NCBI RefSeq assembly: GCF_047495875.1
Contig: NC_092474.1
Span: forward strand, 7,953,001-8,017,000
DNA length: 64,000 nucleotides
Source: Pithys albifrons albifrons
Lineage: Eukaryota; Chordata; Aves; Passeriformes; Thamnophilidae
Direction: 5' to 3'
The notes beneath the pieces are model-generated. The model saw nothing but the letters and a program-made list of their open reading frames with translations. It was not told the DNA's origin and searched no databases. Positions 58,031-64,000 of the stretch are shown here, one piece after another (the stretch's first letter is position 1; every line of letters begins with the position of its first letter). The translations under genes were made by a program, and so were the position numbers.

Positions 58031-59199
58031 CGCAGAATCCAAGTTGCATTTCTCACAACATTTTAATCCTGATTTTTTTGTTTTCCGTAAATATGTATCA
58101 GTTGACTTGGGGCCTGTGGACTGCAAGCGGTGTGTTTACAAACTTTTTGTTGTTTGGTATTTTTCAAGAGGTTTTGCTGCAGCCTGGTCAGATATACTTC
58201 TGTTTCCGAAGTCTCCCTGGATTTCATTTTTAGCCACCTTTTGTTTCTGCCCATTTTGAGTGCTGCTATTAAGGTAGATCATGCTGTGAACCGAGATGAA
58301 CTCGTGCCCAAGTGGCCACTTCTCCCATCGGCGCGTGGTTTGCGCTGGCGGCACCTCTGGCCAGGGAAAGCTTTTCAGAAATGGCTGTTCTGTGAAATGC
58401 AGCTTTTAATCCCGGGGTGTTTACATGTAGGGCAACTAATGAGTCCATAGACAAAAGCAGAGAGAGAACCTTCCTTCCTGTTTGTGGAATGTGCTGAGCT
58501 CCATTTTAAAATATTCCCTCCTTGGGAAGGATACACGGACTCTGCTTTGTTTCCTACAGCTGAATACGATTTCTACCTTTTAACTTCCATGTGAGAATTA
58601 GGAGGTGATTATTCTGGGTAGTCATAATCCACTCCATGTAATTTATTCCTATTTATTCATATGGATGAGGAGAAATTGTTTTTAAAGGGTGAGAGTGTTG
58701 AGGAGCTGGAATGCTGTGTGGACTCCCATAGCCTGTGATCATTTTACAGATTTGTTCAGATTCTGTAGCTGCAAAAAACATTTTGTTCCTTTGACACGTT
58801 ATCCATCAGGCCAGAAGTCCGAGATGTCGGGAGAGGAGGAGAGGGAGGCGCTGAAGAGATTGGCTTGTTACACAATCAGTGTTTTCCTGGACACTTCAGT
58901 CACACGTTAAATTTTCATTATCTTCTCCCATTGTCTGCACTAAGATCTGTTGATGTAATTTCTTGCAGTGCACTTGTTGGAGCAGAGGAAAGCTTTCCTG
59001 ATGTCATTATTATGAAAAAGGCTTATTCTGTTACTAATGGTCTGGTGGCCAGTGGGAACGGGGCAGTGCTGGCTGTGATGGCAAGCGTTGGTGGCTCAGG
59101 GTAGCCAGGAGGCCAAGGAGGGGGAGCCTGGGGGCTTTGCTGACTCAGACCAGGTGCTGGTGTGTCCTTCTGTAAGCAGGACAGGGGGAAGATTTGGTT

Positions 59200-59437
59200 G
59201 GAAAAAGATTTAGATTAGATACTAGGAAGGAATTCTTGGCTGGGAGGGTGGGCAGGCCCTGGCACAGGTGCCCAGAGAAGCTGTGGCTGCCCCATCCCTG
59301 GGAGTGTCCAAGGCCAGGATGGATGGGGCTTGGAGCCACCTGGGATAGTGGAAGGTGTCCCTGCCCATGGCAGGAGGTGGAAGGGAGTAAGCACTAAGGT
59401 CCCTTCCAACCCAAACCATTCTGGGATTCCGTGATCT
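59200..59437 (+). mobile_element. CR1 LINE 3' end
   Basis: It contains GGAATTCTTGGCTGGGAGGG, CCATCCCTGGGAGTGTCCAA, GTGTCCCTGCCCATGGCAGG and CAACCCAAACCATTCTGGGA. Confidence 0.9.
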
Positions 59438-60707
59438 CTATTTTCCTGCTTCCCCTTCATTTGAAGTCAGTATTTTGTTTAGGTTGTTGAAATACACAGA
59501 GAGCAGACCCAGTTCTTAAAGAACAAATAAACAGCAAGTTCGTCACTGAATAATTTATCATCTCAAACCTGATTAACAGTGTTTATCCCTCCCAGTTCTT
59601 GTCTGACTTGATGTGGTGGTTGGCCTCCAGAGTTCTCGCTTTGGATCACAGTGTTCATGGATCCGTGTTCCATCTGGGGCTTGGAGATACACAGGGAGAC
59701 TATTAATAGGACAGTTGCCTGGACCGGAGTTTAGGCCTTCCAACAAAATTCTTGGCTTTTGTTAGAGACTTCTTTCTGTCCAAGTTGTTCATTGTGCTCA
59801 GGCCCGCATTTTAGGAGGAGTGGGGATACTTTCCTGCCTCAGTGGGTGAGATGTTTGTTGATAATTGTGAGGTTTCTGGGCATCCTCAGGAATAGGTCTG
59901 TGTGAGCACACAAGGGGGTGGTCTCGAGGTCAGCAGGGTTCTGCTGCTCACCAGGACCCAAAACTGCACAAGTACTTTTCAATAAAGAGGTGTTATAGAA
60001 AAAAAGGATGAAAAATAACCACAGAAATCTAGTTTTTCTTCAGAAAATGTTAGACTTGGCCTATGAGAACTGACTGGCTCGTTTTTATTCCACATGAAAT
60101 AGTTTGGAGTCTGTGTTTTGCAAGGATTAAGTGCTCAGACTTGCTACTGCAGAAATATGAGTGATATTTAATGGTTCAGAGCATGAGTATTTTATACAGG
60201 CTTATTTTTATAATAATAAATAGTATGTATGAAAATATCAGTTTTAAAATTGGAAACAAAGACAGTCCAGTGCCATTTAGACTTGATACTGTGACAATAG
60301 AGTTGTTTTATCAAAGTCCAGCACTGCTGGCTTGCACTGATGTTAAAATTTATGTACTTGTATTGCTGCCCATATGAAATTTTTATAGGCATTATATTAC
60401 AGTGATTACTGAGGTTACTTGACAAATAAAGGAAATCTTTGTTAATGTGGTTTAAATGAGTGATTGTGACATTATAAATTAGGCAAAGTAGATGTTAAGT
60501 GCGGTGCAGCCAAGTGAGGTGCCTAATGGAGCTGCTGTTGGCTGGTTCTCTGGTGAGCCCTGGCAGAGTCTGGGGCAGCACGGAGGGACTCGTGCATGGC
60601 TTTGTGTGAGCTGAAACCTGTGCAGGAATAAAGATCCTCAGCAGTGACCAGGCTGTCCCCTAGGAAGTGCTGTGACCCCAGAGCTCACCCCAAGGCCCAG
60701 ACCTGAC

Positions 60708-60870
60708 ATGGTCCCTGCCCTGGGCACTGTGCCAGGGCTGCACAGCCCTTCAGAGGAAGGAGTTTTCCCAATATCCCACCTGACCCTGCCCTGTCCTTGT
60801 TCCCTGGAGCAGAACCTGACCTTCCCCAGCTCCACCTTCCTGGCAGGGATTGCAGAGAGCCAGAAGGTTC
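60708..60870 (-). mobile_element. Diverged CR1 fragment
   Basis: GGGCACTGTGCCAGGGCTGC, GGAAGGAGTTTTCCCAATAT and CCTGACCCTGCCCTGTCCTT resemble the inverted CR1 3' region, more diverged than the other copies. Confidence 0.6.
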
Positions 60871-61134
60871 CCCCCCCCAAGCCTCCTTTTCTCCAGTCTG
60901 AGCCCCCCCCATCTATTCCACCCCCTTCCCATCTCTGTTCCCTTCCCTGGACATGCCCCAACCCCTCAACACGTTTCTTGTCTGAGGGGCCCATTGTTCC
61001 AGCCTGTCCAGTCTCCTACATGGATGTTCCATTTCATTGATCCTTTCCTTCAAAGTATGGTAAAGGTCTGGTTTAAAAAAAGCAATTTCAAGTAACTCCT
61101 TTTTTTTTCCCCTTTTCTTCTTTTTTTCCTTCAG

Positions 61135-61211
61135 TATCCGCAGTGTTATGCAGAAATACCTCGAAGAAAGGGGCGAATTAACCTTTGACAAGATCTTTCA
61201 TCAGAAAATTG
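61135..61211 (+). CDS. GRK3: GRK3 (ADRBK2) coding exon 2
   Basis: The exon joins exon 1 in frame (AG+T gives Ser38) and encodes [20 protein letters not shown] followed by IFHQKIG, ending at the donor ATTG/GTAAGT with one base of codon 64. This is the start of the RGS-homology (RH) domain that binds G alpha q. TFDKIF..QKIG matches GRK3, whereas GRK2 has TFEKIF..QKLG as I recall it. The remaining exons (rest of the RH domain, kinase and PH domains) lie beyond 64000, because no exon starting with the expected FLLFKDF-type sequence is found downstream. Confidence 0.95.
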
Positions 61212-64000
61212 GTAAGTCTTACTGCAATCAGATGTTACTCATGTAAATAGTTTAAAGATTGGTTTGTTTTTTACATTTCTCTGTGATGACTGCTGAGAAA
61301 TCAGTGCTGTGGATGGCCTGAAGAACCATGGAATATGGACAGCACTTAGTGAAACAAAGGTCTTCAATAAAATGAAATGTTGTGAGAGAGAAGAAGATGA
61401 AGCAAGGCAATCTGTCAACTTCAGGTTCTGGAAAACTACAGGGAAAATAATTAAATTATTTGGAAACATCGAGGAGAAAATTTTATTACTTGGTATGGGC
61501 TTGTCAACAATATAATGTGTCACATCAGTTAAACTTTTTTTCCTCTACAGAGGTAATGAGCCTCTTGATAAGGGAGAGCAGGAGTAGAAAAGATCCCCAA
61601 TGTGTTGTCTTGACCCTCTGACTTCATGTTCTTGCTCTCAGCATGGGGAGTGTGGCCTGGGTGGAACTGCTGTGTGCTGGGTGTGAGACTCTGGGAAGAT
61701 GGACTTGTGGAACAGTTAATCACTGTTCCATGGAAGGGTGGATCCAGGGAGTCTGCACAGGAATGTCATCAGTGTTTTACTGACCTGTGAAGGCAGGGCT
61801 GGAGAACTTCTGTGTTCTGCTGACGTGCTGTGACCACACCGAGCACAAGGGCAGAGTTACAGAAGCTCCATAAAGTACAGGAGGGGCAGGTTGCAGTGCT
61901 CCACAGGCAGATCCAGCTGTGCCCTCCCCAGCTGCGCTGGAGCAATTACACAAACACAGAGTGCGGAACCTCAGGGTGGGTGGACGTGCCGGTGACTTGG
62001 CTGTGACACGAGCCCTGGGTTGTGTTGGCTCAGCTGGATCACACGACTAAATATAAAATCAGGGTTGTAGCCAGTGAGGCATGTGAAGTAATCCTCTTCT
62101 GGCAGAATGTTCTGCCAACCTGGCACTGGATTACAAAATATACATGGACCTGCTGGGAGGAGTCCAGAAAGGAGCAGTGGGAATGAGCAGACCTTGCCGA
62201 GCAGGCTGTTAAATGTGACCTACAGGGAAGTATTGAAATAGGGTGTGATGTGGGTGGCAAAAGGGAGAAGTGAGGGTGAACATTATTCAAAACCAGAAAA
62301 GCTCTTGCAGAAATGATGAACTTAGTCCATTTTCCAGAGCCTTAGCATGACAATTAAGAAAAATCTGGATATGAAAAGAACCATTTCAGTAGCAGGGTGG
62401 GTAGTAAAGCAGGGAATGGATCTCATGAGAGGCTTCTCAAATGTTTGTCCAGCAGATCTGAACAGTGGGTTTGCTGGGATAGCACAGCTGCTCCTGTCTT
62501 GCAAAATGGGGAACAGGCTGGAAAGACTCGAGGAGGTCCCTGGTTTTATTCCTGTCTGAAATGCACTAAGACTACAGTGAACAAAGTGCTCCTGTACCTG
62601 TTTCTCAGGAAAGGTGTGACACGGGGGCACCCTTGGGCTGGTTGAGCCTGGACTGGTCTCCCTTCTGTGTGGAGCAGAGAAGCCCCAGAGCCTTCCTGCT
62701 TGCCTGGCAGCACGTGGCTTAGCAGGTGGGAGAATATTCTGGAGTGGGAGTTTCAGGTATTGCCAGATTAAAATAAATAATGCATTTTGTGCCTTGGATT
62801 GTCATTAGTGGGTCTCAGAGCTGTGAACAGAGGGCTGGGGAAATCCCAGTCTGAAGGATGTGTCCATGGAAGTCTTGTGGAGCTTTCCAGTGCATTACAC
62901 CAGTTGAAGTGTGGTCTCTATTTGTACATGAAACTATGACTTTTTATTGTGGGCAAAAATTTTACCCCATAAATGCACAGATAGCTCATTTGCTTGCACT
63001 GACACCTCAGTGTGTTTCAGCTCAGATGCCTGTGCTGAATCATTAATATTTTGCTGTAGCATGGCAGTTGCAAAATAAGCAGAATTTTAAGCAACCAAAC
63101 ACAGCGTGAGTTCATCTGAGCCTGTTTGGGGACAGAGAAATGAAGAAGTCCTTTTTTTTCCCTCTAAAGAAAAGAAGTCAAACAGACCAACTTCTATGTA
63201 ATGGATATTTCTATTTACGTAATTCAATGCTTTCATTACCATTTGGTTCTGGAGAACAGTGAGGACTGTTGCAGTTATTTTGATAAGTTACAGCAATTAT
63301 AATTGGGTAACTGGAACTTTAGAGGGATTAGATCTTTCCTTTTTTTCCCCATGTTGATAGTAGCCATTGAACTTGGAATTTTAGAGCTCAGAGTTTCATT
63401 AACATATTTGTTTCTTGCCCAGATGTTGAGCTGCAGAACTCCCAGGTGTGCAGAGAGGAGGGGTTTCCTCCTCCTCTCCCCGGTACAGTCAGAGCAGGAC
63501 TTGCCCTGGAGTACCTGGAAAAGAGGAACAGTTCTTTTGCTACTTTATTGGAGTTTCAGTTATTTATGAAGCTGAAGTAGGATTTAGAATGGAATTAAAA
63601 AAAAAGATAAAAACAAAACACGCCTGTTTTTAACAGCAGACTTTGAATTGCGCTGGAAAATATTCTATTTCCTTACTGTGGTTGTTCATTTGAATTTTAT
63701 TGCATTTTCTAGTGTGTTCTTTGCCATTCAATTAGCTCTGTTTCCAGCCATTAGCATAATTGCTTGTGGTAAAGTACCTGCAATTTTAGGCAAGCATTAT
63801 GCAAAAGGCTGTGGAAAGAAATATGGGAGGGTAATTAAAAGTCTAATCACCTTTTTGTTCTGCTTGCTGTCTGTGTGTGTGATGGGGATGTGGCCAGACC
63901 AAGGTGGGGCGGGTCCTGGGTGTGCAGGTGTGAGATGGAGTGTGAGTGAACAGAGTGCAGAGGGTGCTGAGCTGTGTCTGTGGCCAGACCCAGGGCACAG
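61212..64000 (+). other. GRK3: GRK3 intron 2 (start only)
   Basis: This begins with a canonical GTAAGT donor at 61212. It holds one old, divergent CR1-like segment (about 62090-62560) and an AT-rich unique patch at 63640-63860. No GRK3 exon 3 was found. Confidence 0.8.
62090..62560 (+). mobile_element. Ancient CR1-like LINE 3' segment
   Basis: GAGTCCAGAAAGGAGCAGTG followed by ATGAGCAGACC, GTGACCTACAGGGAAG and a terminal GACTCGAGGAGGTCCCTGG follow the order of older CR1 subfamilies. Divergence is heavy and boundaries are approximate. Confidence 0.45.

Larger units (their letters stand above)
45170..61134 (+). other. GRK3: GRK3 intron 1 (16 kb)
   Basis: The intron runs from the donor GTACCG to the acceptor TTTTTTTCCTTCAG and has no internal exon that I recognise. 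It contains eight CR1 fragments, a 79-bp minisatellite (53516-53740), small direct repeats, and unique AT-rich patches that look conserved (47553-47790, 54590-54900). Large first introns are normal in the GRK2/3 genes. Confidence 0.85.

Noticed and set aside
61212..64000. Search for GRK3 exon 3
   Set aside because: No segment encodes the expected FLLFKDF-type continuation after Gly64, so exon 3 is taken to lie beyond the window.

Overview
The window is vertebrate nuclear DNA, almost certainly from a bird. It has split genes with GT-AG introns. It carries many 3' fragments of CR1 LINEs, the dominant avian interspersed repeat. Its gene order is KIAA1671 - CRYBB3 - CRYBB2 - GRK3 (ADRBK2), all on the + strand, matching the order I know from human 22q11.23. 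The compact lens crystallin genes also favour a bird. I cannot name the species. Family and synteny assignments come from recognising protein sequences, not from a search.

Layout. (1) 1-19.8 kb holds the 3' part of KIAA1671: a long intron, six recognisable coding exons (10339-16892) encoding the last 297 residues, and a probable 3' UTR exon ending at a poly(A) signal at 19797. (2) 21.65-25.23 kb is a complete CRYBB3 gene with TATA box, MARE-like site, six exons (211 aa) and poly(A) signal. (3) 27.59-31.16 kb is a complete CRYBB2 gene of the same architecture (205 aa). (4) 31.2-44.5 kb is a 13-kb gene desert with several candidate cis-regulatory blocks. (5) 44.55-45.6 kb is a CpG island containing the first coding exon of GRK3. 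It is followed by a 16-kb intron, exon 2 at 61135-61211, and the start of intron 2 running off the window.

How the genes relate. CRYBB3 and CRYBB2 are tandem paralogues. Their exons 3-6 have identical lengths (119, 133, 143 and 166/169 nt) and identical splice phases, one Greek-key motif per exon, and their proteins co-assemble in lens fibre cells. KIAA1671 and GRK3 are broadly expressed flanking genes whose link to the crystallins is positional only.

I found no new gene system. The most interesting unexplained signals are non-coding: a 31-bp minisatellite that begins at a KIAA1671 splice donor and repeats that donor; a cluster of three TAATTA sites just 3' of CRYBB2; two similarly built GGATTA-pair blocks in the CRYBB2-GRK3 desert; and conserved-looking patches in GRK3 intron 1. 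Most other open frames are GC-driven shadows or CR1 sequence.
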